Below are positions 8,514 through 16,845 of a stretch of 64,000 bases of DNA, piece after piece (positions within the stretch are counted from its first letter, which is position 1; each line of letters starts with the position of its first letter). The DNA lies in assembly GCA_017548045.1 (NCBI GenBank), contig JAFYNR010000025.1:1-64000 (forward strand), read 5' to 3'. This stretch comes from Clostridia bacterium. GTDB lineage: Bacteria; Bacillota; Clostridia; Oscillospirales; Acutalibacteraceae. The translations under genes and the position numbers were made by a program. The notes below the pieces were generated by a model that saw nothing but the letters and a program-made list of their open reading frames with translations, was not told where the DNA came from and ran no database searches.

Positions 8514-9356
8514 TCAAAGCGTAACAGAGGCGTGTCTTGTTACGTGACAGCCCACATTAACCGCAACGGGAAGCCCCGCTATATGAGTAGGCGCCGCTTC
8601 AACGGCAACACTGAGAGCGGTTGTCTTGCCGCCAAAGCCCTGGGGTCCGATATCCAGAGCATTGACCTTTTCAAGAATTTCACTCTCCATCGAGCTGTAA
8701 TATTCATCCGTATTTTTCTTGCTGATTTCTCTGCAAAGTGCAGTTTTTGCAAGCAGTGCACACTGCTCAAACGTACCGCCTATACCTACACCCAGCACCA
8801 TGGGAGGGCAAGGATTGCTGCCTGCCTGTCTTACGGCATCAACAATATAATCTATGATATCCTCTCTTGATGCAGAGGGGGTAAGCATTTTAAGGCAGCT
8901 CATATTTTCGCTGCCGAAGCCTTTGGGTGCAACTGTAATTTTAACTTTATCGCCGTCAACTATACGTGTGTGAATAACCGCAGGCGTATTGTCGCCCGTG
9001 TTGATTCTCCTCAAAGGGTCCTTCACAACAGAACAACGGAGAAAGCCTTCGGTATAGCCTCTTGAAACGCCCTTATTGACAGCCGCCTCAAAGCTTCCGC
9101 CGACAAAATGAACGTCCTGCCCTACCTCTGCAAAAACAACCGCCATACCGGTATCCTGACAAACGGGTATATCCATTTCTCTTGCGGCGTTGATATTATC
9201 CTCGAGAGATTTCATTATGCTTTTGGGCAAATCGGCACATTCACAGGCACCGCATTCCTTTATTCTGTTTTCAAGGTCGGCAGGGAGATGCTTGTTTGCC
9301 TTAATACACAAATCACGCACCGCTTGCTCAACAATACTCAAATCAACTTCACGCAT
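8514..9356 (-). CDS. fumarate hydratase (class I) alpha subunit
   Basis: Alpha subunit (280 residues) of the two-subunit, [4Fe-4S] class I fumarase/tartrate dehydratase family, reversibly converting fumarate and malate. The conserved cysteines appear in CQDTG (near residue 65), ENMSC (near 150) and NPCPP (near 187); the GPQGFGGKTTAL motif is near 240. In most Clostridia a roughly 185-residue beta subunit gene follows directly. Here the next minus-strand gene is hpf, so the partner must lie elsewhere or be lost. The gene is flanked by a terminator on its upstream side and stands alone. L(+)-tartrate dehydratase alpha is the main alternative. Confidence 0.87.
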   Translation of the reverse strand: MREVDLSIVEQAVRDLCIKANKHLPADLENRIKECGACECADLPKSIMKSLEDNINAAREMDIPVCQDTGMAVVFAEVGQDVHFVGGSFEAAVNKGVSRGYTEGFLRCSVVKDPLRRINTGDNTPAVIHTRIVDGDKVKITVAPKGFGSENMSCLKMLTPSASREDIIDYIVDAVRQAGSNPCPPMVLGVGIGGTFEQCALLAKTALCREISKKNTDEYYSSMESEILEKVNALDIGPQGFGGKTTALSVAVEAAPTHIAGLPVAVNVGCHVTRHASVTL

Positions 9357-9368
9357 AATTTTCCCTCA

Positions 9369-9403
9369 AACAAAAAACGGAAGCAAGACGCTCCCGTTTG
9401 AAA
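9369..9403 (-). terminator. terminator after yabR
   Basis: On the minus strand a stem AAACGGGAGC/GCTTCCGTTT is followed by TTTGTTTG. It ends the spoVB-to-yabR cluster and insulates the fumarase gene. Confidence 0.75.
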
Positions 9404-9428
9404 ATTCAGTGTTAACAGAACAAACTGA

Positions 9429-9893
9429 TTATTTTGCGCCTCTGCGGTTATATCCGCCGCCGCCTCGTTTTGAATCGCTTGCTCTTTTAAGGTCGGTCAT
9501 TTTTTCATCGCTGACCTGCTTGAAACGGGCCATCATATCTTCGAAAGACGGTTTTGCACCATCGGCGGGAGCACTGCTCTTCTGTCCGTTCCAGACCTGA
9601 GGTGCACGTCTTTCTCCTTTAGGCTTCTGAGGACGCTGAGGGCGCTGTTCCTTCGGCTGCTCGTTAAGCTTCTTGATTGAAAGACTGATTTTTCCGTCAG
9701 GGGTAACTGAAATAACCTTTGCTTTAACTTCCTGACCAACGGAAATATGCTCTCTTATGTCTTTGACGTAATTTGCGGCAACCTCTGATATATGTATCAT
9801 TCCGGTTTTTCCGTCCTCCATTTCGATAAATGCACCGAAATCGGTAAGACCGGTAACCTTGCCGCTGACTATTGCTCCTTCTTCGATCTGCAT
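9429..9893 (-). CDS. yabR: S1 RNA-binding domain protein (YabR-like)
   Basis: A 154-residue cytoplasmic protein. Residues 1-70 form an S1 OB-fold domain (GAIVSGKVTGLTDFGAFIEM, then GMIHISEVA and GQEVKAKVIS). The rest is a low-complexity, basic tail rich in Gln, Pro, Lys and Gly (ending RGGGGYNRRGAK), typical of disordered RNA-binding tails. I start at the ATG for MQIEEG because relatives begin there; an in-frame ATG seven codons upstream (9914) is possible, since the GGAAGG is 12 nt or more from the chosen start. Last gene of the cluster, 35-56 nt after divIC. Confidence 0.82.
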   Translation of the reverse strand: MQIEEGAIVSGKVTGLTDFGAFIEMEDGKTGMIHISEVAANYVKDIREHISVGQEVKAKVISVTPDGKISLSIKKLNEQPKEQRPQRPQKPKGERRAPQVWNGQKSSAPADGAKPSFEDMMARFKQVSDEKMTDLKRASDSKRGGGGYNRRGAK

Positions 9894-9948
9894 ACGGTAA
9901 AAAAATCCTTCCATTTTAAATGTATCTCTTGAAACTGATAAATCAGTT

Positions 9949-10245
9949 TTATGATGCTGTGGAATCGTAATATACTCTTTCGTCAGGCATCACGTAACCG
10001 TATTGCTCCCTTGCAATCTTTTCGATATATGCCGCTTCATCACCGCTGTCAATAATCATCTGAAGCTCTGCATTGTCGTCAATCTGCTGCTGATAAGTTT
10101 TTTTCAGCTCGGCAACTTCTCTTTCCTGTGCCCTGACCTTGGTCTGAAGGCTGATAAAAGTCGCAACAAAGTAGCACACAAGCGCGCAAAACAGCACTGC
10201 AAGTATGACACTGTGTTTTTTAGTTTTCACCTTTTTAACAGCCAT
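9949..10245 (-). CDS. divIC: septum formation initiator DivIC/FtsB family
   Basis: A 98-residue bitopic division protein: basic N-terminus, one membrane segment (residues 13-31, VILAVLFCALVCYFVATFI), then a coiled coil (about 33-66), and a short extracellular tail with EKIAREQYGYVMPDE, the usual DivIC/FtsB ending. It links the late divisome proteins. The gene overlaps the end of yabQ by 11 nt, implying translational coupling, and holds the same place as divIC in Bacillus. Confidence 0.9.
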   Translation of the reverse strand: MAVKKVKTKKHSVILAVLFCALVCYFVATFISLQTKVRAQEREVAELKKTYQQQIDDNAELQMIIDSGDEAAYIEKIAREQYGYVMPDERVYYDSTAS

Positions 10246-10771
10246 CTTTCTTTTCCTTTTCAGAAAATTTATGATTTTCCATATAACCGTATAGATTATA
10301 CACTATATGCCTATGCTTTTGCAAGTTAAATTTTGCTTTTTTATCAGATTTTCTTATTATTTTTTTGCATTTTTTTATGATTTTTTCATTTTTATGCAAA
10401 ACCTTCCTTAAAACACGTTTAATGAAGGCAGAAATTGCATATATGATTTTTCTGAAAAACGCAATTATTCCGTTGCTCAGCCTCACCGCTACGGTACCGA
10501 GAGAAAAATAATAAATCAGCCAGCCAAGAATTTCTCCTGCGGCAGTATAAAGTCTGAGCCTGCCCTTATCCGTAACCAGCATAAAAAAGAAAATCAGGAA
10601 ACCGCACAATGTGAAATAGAGGGTATCGGCAAAAAAAGCAAAGCCTGCGGAGCGCGAAACAATGAGTCTTAACGTTCTGAACAAATCATAGAGAATTCCC
10701 AGCAAAAAGCCGAAGCCCAAAGAATAAAAGAATATCTTCGTCTGCTCCGCCATCCCCTGAATATAATCCAT
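10235..10771 (-). CDS. yabQ: spore cortex biosynthesis protein YabQ
   Basis: A 178-residue membrane protein with about four hydrophobic segments between residues 8 and 108, followed by a very basic tail rich in Lys and Ile (KVLHKNEKIIKKCKKIIRK). In Bacillus it localises to the forespore outer membrane and is needed for cortex formation. Identification rests on the segment pattern, the LYDLFRTLR motif near residue 26 and the position between yabP and divIC. The ATG follows the yabP stop with no gap. Confidence 0.88.
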   Translation of the reverse strand: MDYIQGMAEQTKIFFYSLGFGFLLGILYDLFRTLRLIVSRSAGFAFFADTLYFTLCGFLIFFFMLVTDKGRLRLYTAAGEILGWLIYYFSLGTVAVRLSNGIIAFFRKIIYAISAFIKRVLRKVLHKNEKIIKKCKKIIRKSDKKAKFNLQKHRHIVYNLYGYMENHKFSEKEKKDGC

Positions 10772-11053
10772 TTATCTGAACACCCTGCTGAAAAATCCGC
10801 CGTTCTTCGGTGTGTCCTCAGAATAAATCAACGCACTTATTCTGCCTTCAACGGTAAGCTCACCCATTTCAACGCTGAGGCGGTTAATATGAAGATCTGA
10901 GCCTCTTACGGTCAGCTCGCCCGAATCAGTGAAAACAATTACGGTTTCTTCATCAAAGCTGTCCACATCCGACACACCCGATACCGTAAGCAGGCGTCTG
11001 TCCTCAAGAACAAGGTTGTGGGGCATCGCCGGATTTCTTTTTTCATCTGCCAT
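10772..11053 (-). CDS. yabP: sporulation protein YabP
   Basis: A 93-residue protein with the PHNLVLEDRRLLTVSGV start and SFDEETVIVFTDSGELTVRG core of the YabP family, which in Bacillus is required early in sporulation and acts with YabQ. It begins with a strong GGGAGG site 9 nt before the ATG. That site can pair with a CCTCCCT just upstream (11091-11100), so translation or transcription into yabP may be controlled by this hairpin. Confidence 0.9.
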   Translation of the reverse strand: MADEKRNPAMPHNLVLEDRRLLTVSGVSDVDSFDEETVIVFTDSGELTVRGSDLHINRLSVEMGELTVEGRISALIYSEDTPKNGGFFSRVFR

Positions 11054-11062
11054 AAATAAAAA

Positions 11063-11100
11063 CCTCCCTTTTTATTAGTAAATAATATGCCGAGGGAGGC
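11063..11100 (-). promoter_or_regulatory. hairpin masking the yabP ribosome binding site
   Basis: On the minus strand, CCTCCCT (within 11100-11091) is an exact 7-bp complement of AGGGAGG (within 11070-11063), which is the yabP Shine-Dalgarno sequence, and TTTTTATTT follows. It can be read as an attenuator or as a sequestering hairpin. Confidence 0.45.
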
Positions 11101-11112
11101 TTTGATATACTT

Positions 11113-11355
11113 TTATTTAAGCTGTCTGAACATAAGCGCAGCGCTTTCTTTGGTTGCGTGCTCCGAAACGTTAAGCACTTCAAAACGGCTTGTGTTTGCA
11201 CCGAAGGTGATTTCGATAACATCGCCCACCTTCACATCATAGGATGCCCTTGCAACCTTGCCGTTTACCGTAACGTGCTTTGCATCGCAGGCTTCGTTGG
11301 CAACCGTTCTTCTTTTTATAATTCTTGATACCTTGAGGTACTTATCAAGACGCAA
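11113..11355 (-). CDS. rqcP: S4-domain ribosome quality control protein RqcP (YabO)
   Basis: An 80-residue RNA-binding protein that is essentially one S4 domain: MRLDKYLKVSRIIKRRTVANEACD, then HVTVNGKVARASYDVKVGDVIEI. RqcP works with RqcH on stalled 50S subunits in C-terminal (alanine) tailing of nascent chains. The length is normal. It has the same position as yabO in Bacillus, between mazG and yabP, although here hup intervenes upstream. Confidence 0.88.
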   Translation of the reverse strand: MRLDKYLKVSRIIKRRTVANEACDAKHVTVNGKVARASYDVKVGDVIEITFGANTSRFEVLNVSEHATKESAALMFRQLK

Positions 11356-11369
11356 AACAAATCACTCCA

Positions 11370-11405
11370 AAAAAACTCACGGGGCCGCCGTAAAGCAGCC
11401 CCTTA
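11370..11405 (-). terminator. terminator downstream of hup
   Basis: A minus-strand stem GGGGC-N12-GCCCC (11381-11402) with inner GC pairs is followed five bases later by TTTTTTT. It would give an abundant separate hup transcript, with some readthrough into rqcP. Confidence 0.55.
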
Positions 11406-11415
11406 TGAATATAAA

Positions 11416-11691
11416 TTATTCAGCAACCTTAGCCTTGAGAGCAGCGCCTGCCTTGAAAGCGGGAACCTTTGTAGCTGCAACCTTAATGGTTTCGCCTGTT
11501 CTGGGGTTACGAGCTTCCTTCTCTGCGCGCTCACGAACTTCGAATGTACCGAAGCCGATAAGCTGAACCTTTTCACCTGCTGCAAGTGCATCTGAAATAG
11601 CTGCTACAACTGCGTTAACTGCCTTTTCTGCACACTTCTTTTCAATGCCTTCATTCTTAGCGATTGCATTTACGAGTTCTGTCTTATTCAT
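11416..11691 (-). CDS. hup: HU family DNA-binding protein
   Basis: A 91-residue histone-like protein that bends and packages DNA. It has the full HU pattern: MNKTELVNAIA start, GFGTFEVRERA, then the DNA-binding arm ARNPRTGETIKVAATKVPAFKAGAALK. The proline of the arm tip (RNPRTG) is present. It lies between mazG and rqcP and has its own terminator; a ribosome binding site (TTGGAGTAAG) precedes the start. Confidence 0.95.
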   Translation of the reverse strand: MNKTELVNAIAKNEGIEKKCAEKAVNAVVAAISDALAAGEKVQLIGFGTFEVRERAEKEARNPRTGETIKVAATKVPAFKAGAALKAKVAE

Positions 11692-11760
11692 TTTTCTTAC
11701 TCCAATCTTTTTTGTTTTCTATTTTATGAAATACCCGAAGGTAATCACATACAATATTAA

Positions 11761-12558
11761 TTATTCTGCCGCCTTGGCTTCATCCCATAAAGAGTCAAGC
11801 ACATCAAGCCCTGCAGAATTCATATCAATGCCGCGTTCGTTTGCAAGCCTTTCAACCGTTGTGAAGCGTGCAAGAAACTTATCACTTGCAGACGTAAGCG
11901 CTTCCTCGGCATCAGCTTTGACAAATCTTGAAACGTTGACGGCGGAGAAAAGCACATCGCCCAGTTCCTCAGCCGTATTTTCGGCATCTCCCTTTGCGAT
12001 TGCGTGCCTGAGTTCTGAAATTTCTTCCTCAAGCTTATCGAGAGCACCCGAAACGTCGCTCCAATCGAAGCCAACGTCTGCCGCCTTTTTCTGAAGCTTT
12101 GTTGCACGCATGAGCGCGGGAAGCTCTCTGGGAACGCTGAGCATTGAATCCGTGGTTGTTTTCTGCTTTTTTGTTTTCATTTTGATTGCATTCCAGTTGG
12201 TGAGCACGTCGTCAACACCGGAAATTTCAACCTGACCGAAAACGTGAGGATGGCGTTCGATAAGCTTTTTGCATATGCCGTCGGCGACATCATCAAAATC
12301 GAACGTGCCTGCCTCCTGCTCCATCTGAGCGTGGAACACAACCTGCATAAGCAAATCGCCCAGTTCCTCACACAAAAGCACCTTATCATCTTTATTGATT
12401 GCCTCGATAACCTCGTAGGTTTCTTCAATAAGATTTTTCTTTATGCTTTCGTGGGTCTGCTGTGCATCCCAAGGGCAACCACCCGGAGACCTCAGCAACA
12501 TCATTATTTCCAGCAAATCCTGCATATTGTAGCTGCTTTTTATCTGAAATTCCACCAT
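11761..12558 (-). CDS. mazG: nucleoside triphosphate pyrophosphohydrolase MazG
   Basis: A 265-residue house-cleaning NTP pyrophosphohydrolase with two MazG domains. The first has SPGGCPWDAQQTHESI, then EETYEVIEAI and EELGDLLMQVVFHA (the EExxE...EELGDLL metal sites); the second repeats EEISELRHAI and EELGDVLFSAVNVSRF. The Bacillus homologue yabN carries an extra N-terminal methylase domain that is absent here. It lies between spoVB and hup, as in Bacillus. Confidence 0.93.
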   Translation of the reverse strand: MVEFQIKSSYNMQDLLEIMMLLRSPGGCPWDAQQTHESIKKNLIEETYEVIEAINKDDKVLLCEELGDLLMQVVFHAQMEQEAGTFDFDDVADGICKKLIERHPHVFGQVEISGVDDVLTNWNAIKMKTKKQKTTTDSMLSVPRELPALMRATKLQKKAADVGFDWSDVSGALDKLEEEISELRHAIAKGDAENTAEELGDVLFSAVNVSRFVKADAEEALTSASDKFLARFTTVERLANERGIDMNSAGLDVLDSLWDEAKAAE

Positions 12559-12591
12559 CTTAAACTACCTCCGCAGAACTTGTGTACTATT

Positions 12592-14415
12592 TTACCCTAA
12601 AAGTCCATATTTTTCAAGGGTTTTTGCAATTTTTTCTCCTTTTGGCAAAACTAATACGTCTTCCCGTGCTATTCCCTTGATGAGAAGAAGGGAAATTGCA
12701 TAAACAACAACCGCCAGTGCAACCGCAATACCCGCCGAAACCGTACCCATATTGAGAATACTCTGCGAGGTATCCGCGGGGAAAATCTTATTGAGAAGTC
12801 CGTTAGCCGCAAAAGCAGTAACACCGCAGAGTGCGGCACATATAAGCGGCTTTACAAAAACCGAAGCCCAGCGGACCTTGACGTTTGATATTCTGATAAG
12901 CGAAATAAGGTTGCAGGCTACGATTACAACATAGAAAAGCACCGTACCTATAACCGCACCGTAAATATTGATCTTCGGATTTCCTACAAGAATGAAGTTA
13001 CATACAATCTTGCAAATAGCACCAACAACAACGGATTTCACGGGAATATCCGTTCTGCCGATCGCTTGAAGCATATTTGTTACGGGAGTCGAAACCGCCA
13101 TAACGGGAGTTGCAAGACCGTAAGCAACAAGAATGGGAGTTACAACGGATATTGCATCGGAGCTGGAACCTCTGCCGTAAATAACCGTAAGTATAGGCTC
13201 TGCCAAAGCAGCCATACCTATACCTGCCGGCAAGGCAATAAGCATACCTATTCTGATTACCGTTTCAATGGTTGACTTGGTGGCCTTCTTATCCTTTACT
13301 GCCCAGGCAGCCGCAAGTGCAGGAAGTGCACTTACACCAAGCTGAATTGTGATTGTGGGAACAAGATTTTTGAAATCAAGTGCCATACCGTATGAACCCC
13401 ACAGATAGCTGCGGACTTCCTTGAGGTCGTTAAGGTTAAGTCTTGAAAGACTTACAGCATTATTGAATGCCTCGCCGTGCATCTGAAGAACTGCATTGAA
13501 ATCGGATTCAAGGGCAGCCATAAGACGTGACTGAATGGTAACGGTATCAACAAGGTTTGTTATGTTAAGAACAAGTGAGCTGATAACCATAGGCACGGCA
13601 ATTTTTATCATATTTTTTGCAAGAACATCGGAAGGTGCGGATTTGGGAGAATTGACAAGCTCAACTCTGGTGAAGCCGTCACCCTTGGTTTTGTAGCATA
13701 TGATAAGGAAAACGTTGCTTAAAATCGAGCCTACTGTTACACCGAGAACTGCACCTGCCGCCGCCCAGGGAAGTATAACACTGTTTGCCTCCGTGTCGCT
13801 TACAACGGTGTTGCCGAATACGGTGGCACTAACGTTACCCGACGCAAGCATACCTGCTTCGTACTGACCCTCACCTATGGATATAACAAGCTTTGCAAGT
13901 GCAAGACCGATAAGGAGTTTACCCAAAGCTTCAATAACCTGAGAGATTGCAGTGGGAGTCATATTGCGGAGACCCTCATAATATCCCCTGTAAGCTGACA
14001 TATAACAACAGAAGAAAATGGAAGGTGCAACACAAAGCACCGCAGGAAGGCTCTTAATACCTGCAACAAAATGAGTGTAAGGATAAGCCGCAATAAGAAG
14101 AATGAGTGTACCTGCAATACCCACAACGGTAAATATACGCTGTGAAACCTTGAACACCATTCTTGCCTCACGGTGACGGTTAAGGGCAACATTTTCTGCA
14201 ACCATTCTTGAAACCGCAACAGGCAGGCCTGCCATTGAAATTGCAAAAATGGGTGTGTAAACTTCGTAGGCTGAGTTGAAATAGCCTCTGCCCGTTGCAC
14301 CAAGCATATCTGTCAGAGGAATTTTGAACAATGCGCCTATGAGCTTTACAAGCACTACGGCAAACATAAGCATCATTGCGCCGTTTAAAACTGACTGTTT
14401 CTTTTCCGAAGCCAA
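12592..14415 (-). CDS. spoVB: MATE/MOP-superfamily flippase SpoVB (stage V sporulation protein B / YabM)
   Basis: A roughly 607-residue polytopic membrane protein of the polysaccharide-transport (MOP) superfamily with about 14 hydrophobic segments. The N-terminal LIGALFKIPLTDMLGATGRGYFNSAYEVY is the usual opening of SpoVB/YabM proteins. SpoVB is thought to flip lipid-linked peptidoglycan precursor during spore cortex synthesis. I start at the TTG 10 nt after AAGGAG; the GTG three codons upstream (14424) is only one base from that site. It sits just ahead of mazG, as yabM does in Bacillus. Confidence 0.88.
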   Translation of the reverse strand: MASEKKQSVLNGAMMLMFAVVLVKLIGALFKIPLTDMLGATGRGYFNSAYEVYTPIFAISMAGLPVAVSRMVAENVALNRHREARMVFKVSQRIFTVVGIAGTLILLIAAYPYTHFVAGIKSLPAVLCVAPSIFFCCYMSAYRGYYEGLRNMTPTAISQVIEALGKLLIGLALAKLVISIGEGQYEAGMLASGNVSATVFGNTVVSDTEANSVILPWAAAGAVLGVTVGSILSNVFLIICYKTKGDGFTRVELVNSPKSAPSDVLAKNMIKIAVPMVISSLVLNITNLVDTVTIQSRLMAALESDFNAVLQMHGEAFNNAVSLSRLNLNDLKEVRSYLWGSYGMALDFKNLVPTITIQLGVSALPALAAAWAVKDKKATKSTIETVIRIGMLIALPAGIGMAALAEPILTVIYGRGSSSDAISVVTPILVAYGLATPVMAVSTPVTNMLQAIGRTDIPVKSVVVGAICKIVCNFILVGNPKINIYGAVIGTVLFYVVIVACNLISLIRISNVKVRWASVFVKPLICAALCGVTAFAANGLLNKIFPADTSQSILNMGTVSAGIAVALAVVVYAISLLLIKGIAREDVLVLPKGEKIAKTLEKYGLLG

Positions 14416-14432
14416 TCGGCTCACACTCCTTT

Positions 14433-15356
14433 TCAGTCTGTGCCTAAAAATTCACGCAGAAGAGAATCGGAAGGCAACAGAGAATAATTTATATTTTTGA
14501 AATGGCTTAATTTATCCAAAAGCGAATCTGCTTTTTCTTTGTATTGAGGATTTTTGACTGTCGCAAGCAATGCGCTTGCCCTTTCGGCAAACAGACACGG
14601 CTCGCAGGGATGGAAGGAATCGATTTTTACATCGGCAAGATGCTCGTAGGGAAAAAGATATTTATCCTCTCCCCTTGTGACACTCTGCCATATTTCAAAG
14701 GTGCGCTCAACGGGAGTTGAACGGAAGCTGTAATCACGCACCATACGGCGGGTCAGCCTTAAATCACGCTTTGACAGAAACGAATTCCCGTCATCATCAT
14801 AAACTCTTGTGGAAACACTTACGTAAATCTTGAAAAGTTTTTCACCGTCAAGAGTATCGGTTATCACCGGATTAAGCGAATGAAGCCCTTCCACGATAAT
14901 CACGTCGTTTTCAGAAAGCTCGATTTTTTTTGCATCGTCAAATCTTTCACCCGATTTGAAATCAAAAACAGGTAGGCTCGATTTACCTTTTTCGGCAAGC
15001 TCCCCCAGCTTTGTATGCATAAGCTCAATATCGAGCGCCTCCACACATTCGTAATCGGGTTTGCCGTTTTCGTCAAGGGGATATCCAACACTTCTCGGGT
15101 GATAAAAATCATCCAGCGAAACAGTGTATGCCCTGCCTCCCAAAAGGTTTATATGCTGCGACAGAATTGATGCGGTTGTTGTTTTGCCCGAAGAACTCGG
15201 TCCCGCAAGCATAACTATTTTTTTGTTCGCATCTGCAAAGATCTTTTCTGCAACCTTATCAACCTTGCCGTGATAATCCGTGGAACAGCCGTTTATGAAA
15301 TTTACGGGGTCAAGGGCAAGGTCATTGATTTTTTTGTAAGTGTAAACTTCATTCAT
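14433..15356 (-). CDS. uridine kinase / phosphoribulokinase family nucleoside kinase
   Basis: A 307-residue P-loop kinase. The Walker A motif GPSSSGKTTTAS is near residue 52, a LDDFYHPR motif near 81, and VIVEGLHSLNPV near 150. Many Clostridia carry a roughly 550-residue version with N-terminal TGS and tRNA-SAD-like domains; this one has only the kinase core. It probably phosphorylates uridine or cytidine, but substrate is not proven. Its neighbours hemZ and spoVB give no functional hint. Confidence 0.8.
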   Translation of the reverse strand: MNEVYTYKKINDLALDPVNFINGCSTDYHGKVDKVAEKIFADANKKIVMLAGPSSSGKTTTASILSQHINLLGGRAYTVSLDDFYHPRSVGYPLDENGKPDYECVEALDIELMHTKLGELAEKGKSSLPVFDFKSGERFDDAKKIELSENDVIIVEGLHSLNPVITDTLDGEKLFKIYVSVSTRVYDDDGNSFLSKRDLRLTRRMVRDYSFRSTPVERTFEIWQSVTRGEDKYLFPYEHLADVKIDSFHPCEPCLFAERASALLATVKNPQYKEKADSLLDKLSHFKNINYSLLPSDSLLREFLGTD

Positions 15357-15375
15357 ACTTCATCACCTATAAGAT

Positions 15376-16845
15376 TTAGTATGACAGATAAAAGCTCTTT
15401 ATTCCGTTTTTGCGTTCACTGATTTTATCAAAGCCGGAAATATATTCGTAGGGATATTTATAATTGAAAATGCGTTCAACGTTATGTGTACCGGGTTCAC
15501 AAAGCTTTATTACGGCACCTGCACCAACCGCAAGCACTGTGTGACATTCCTCCATCATAAACACGTTGTAAAGACAATCGTGCCCCGGCTTACACCAGCC
15601 TACGTTTTCGAGGTTGCCGACGCATTTGCTCTGACGGTACATATAGTACGGCTCGTAGCCGCATTCAGCCAGCCTTTCGTTGGCATATTCAAGCATCCTT
15701 TTTGCCGTGTTGCCGCCTGAAACCTCCGCACCCGATGCATTAAGATTTGACGAACGCTTGAGCGCAAGAGTATGCACGGTAATGTTTTCGGGAGAAAGAG
15801 AAATTGCCGTGTCAACACTTGAGCAGAAATCCTCGAAGCTTTCATCGGGCAAACCTGCAATCAAATCCATATTGATGCTTCTGAAGCCGTAAGCCTTTGC
15901 AAGCTGATACGCTTTCACGGACTGCTCAACGGAATGATTTCTGCCTATAAGCTCCAAAGTCTGCTGATTGAAGGTCTGTGGATTTATGCTGATTCTGCCC
16001 ACGTTGTAAAGGCGGAGAATTCTCAGCTTTTCGGGAGTAACGGTATCGGGTCTGCCGATTTCAACCGTATATTCCCTGAGCGTTGACAAATCAAAATTCT
16101 TTTCTATGGCACTCAGAAGTCTGTCCATCTGAGGCGCTTCAAGCACACCCGGGGTACCGCCGCCGAAATAAATACTCTCCAGACGAAGCCCCAGCTCAGT
16201 TGCGATTTCACCCGTAATTTCAATTTCTTCCGCAAGCTTTTCGAGATATTCGGGAAGAATCTTTTTTGCATTGGCGTTGCCTATTGAGTGCGACACAAAC
16301 GAACAGTAGCTGCACCTTGACGGACAAAAAGGAATGGAAACATAAAGGCTGAAGGATTTATCCTGTGATAAATCAATTATTTTTTGCTCCGCCGCCGCAA
16401 CTCTGAACGCAAGGTCGGATTTTTCTTTTGTAACAAGCAATTCTTCGGTGAAATAACGTCTTGCTTCTTCTTCGCCGTATTCCTCGATAAGACGGAGAAC
16501 AAGCTTTGACGGGCGCACACCTGTCTGTATACCCCAAGGCGGTGTGTAACCCGTTATTTCGGAAAGCACCGCATAAATAAGCTGTGCCGTTTTAAGCTCA
16601 CTCTTATCTCTCAGCTCTTCCTCTGCAGCAGAAGCAACATCCTCAATGCTGAAGTGCTTGCCGTCAATCACAGCCTCAACCTTTATCAGATTGCCGTTTT
16701 CAACAGCCTCACAGCGAGTTACTACCGTTTTTTCATCCTCACCGCTATCGTCGTAAACTATATTAATTTTTTCGTTGGGATAAAAAACCCTGCACAGACT
16801 TTCACATTCGTAATGGAAGTCGTGACCGAAAATTCTTAATATCAC
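15376..16845 (-). CDS. hemZ: oxygen-independent coproporphyrinogen dehydrogenase HemZ (radical SAM)
   Basis: A 489-residue radical SAM enzyme with an N-terminal domain of about 160 residues and then SIPFCPSRCSYCSF, holding the CxxxCxxC cluster ligands. YFGGGTPGVL and RISINPQTFN follow, as in HemN/HemZ proteins. HemZ is the Firmicutes homologue placed between an MBL hydrolase and other dtd-linked genes. The start is a GTG directly abutting the stop of the upstream MBL gene (TAA-GTG), so the two are coupled. The true substrate in an anaerobe without a visible haem pathway is uncertain. Confidence 0.87.
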   Translation of the reverse strand: MILRIFGHDFHYECESLCRVFYPNEKINIVYDDSGEDEKTVVTRCEAVENGNLIKVEAVIDGKHFSIEDVASAAEEELRDKSELKTAQLIYAVLSEITGYTPPWGIQTGVRPSKLVLRLIEEYGEEEARRYFTEELLVTKEKSDLAFRVAAAEQKIIDLSQDKSFSLYVSIPFCPSRCSYCSFVSHSIGNANAKKILPEYLEKLAEEIEITGEIATELGLRLESIYFGGGTPGVLEAPQMDRLLSAIEKNFDLSTLREYTVEIGRPDTVTPEKLRILRLYNVGRISINPQTFNQQTLELIGRNHSVEQSVKAYQLAKAYGFRSINMDLIAGLPDESFEDFCSSVDTAISLSPENITVHTLALKRSSNLNASGAEVSGGNTAKRMLEYANERLAECGYEPYYMYRQSKCVGNLENVGWCKPGHDCLYNVFMMEECHTVLAVGAGAVIKLCEPGTHNVERIFNYKYPYEYISGFDKISERKNGIKSFYLSY

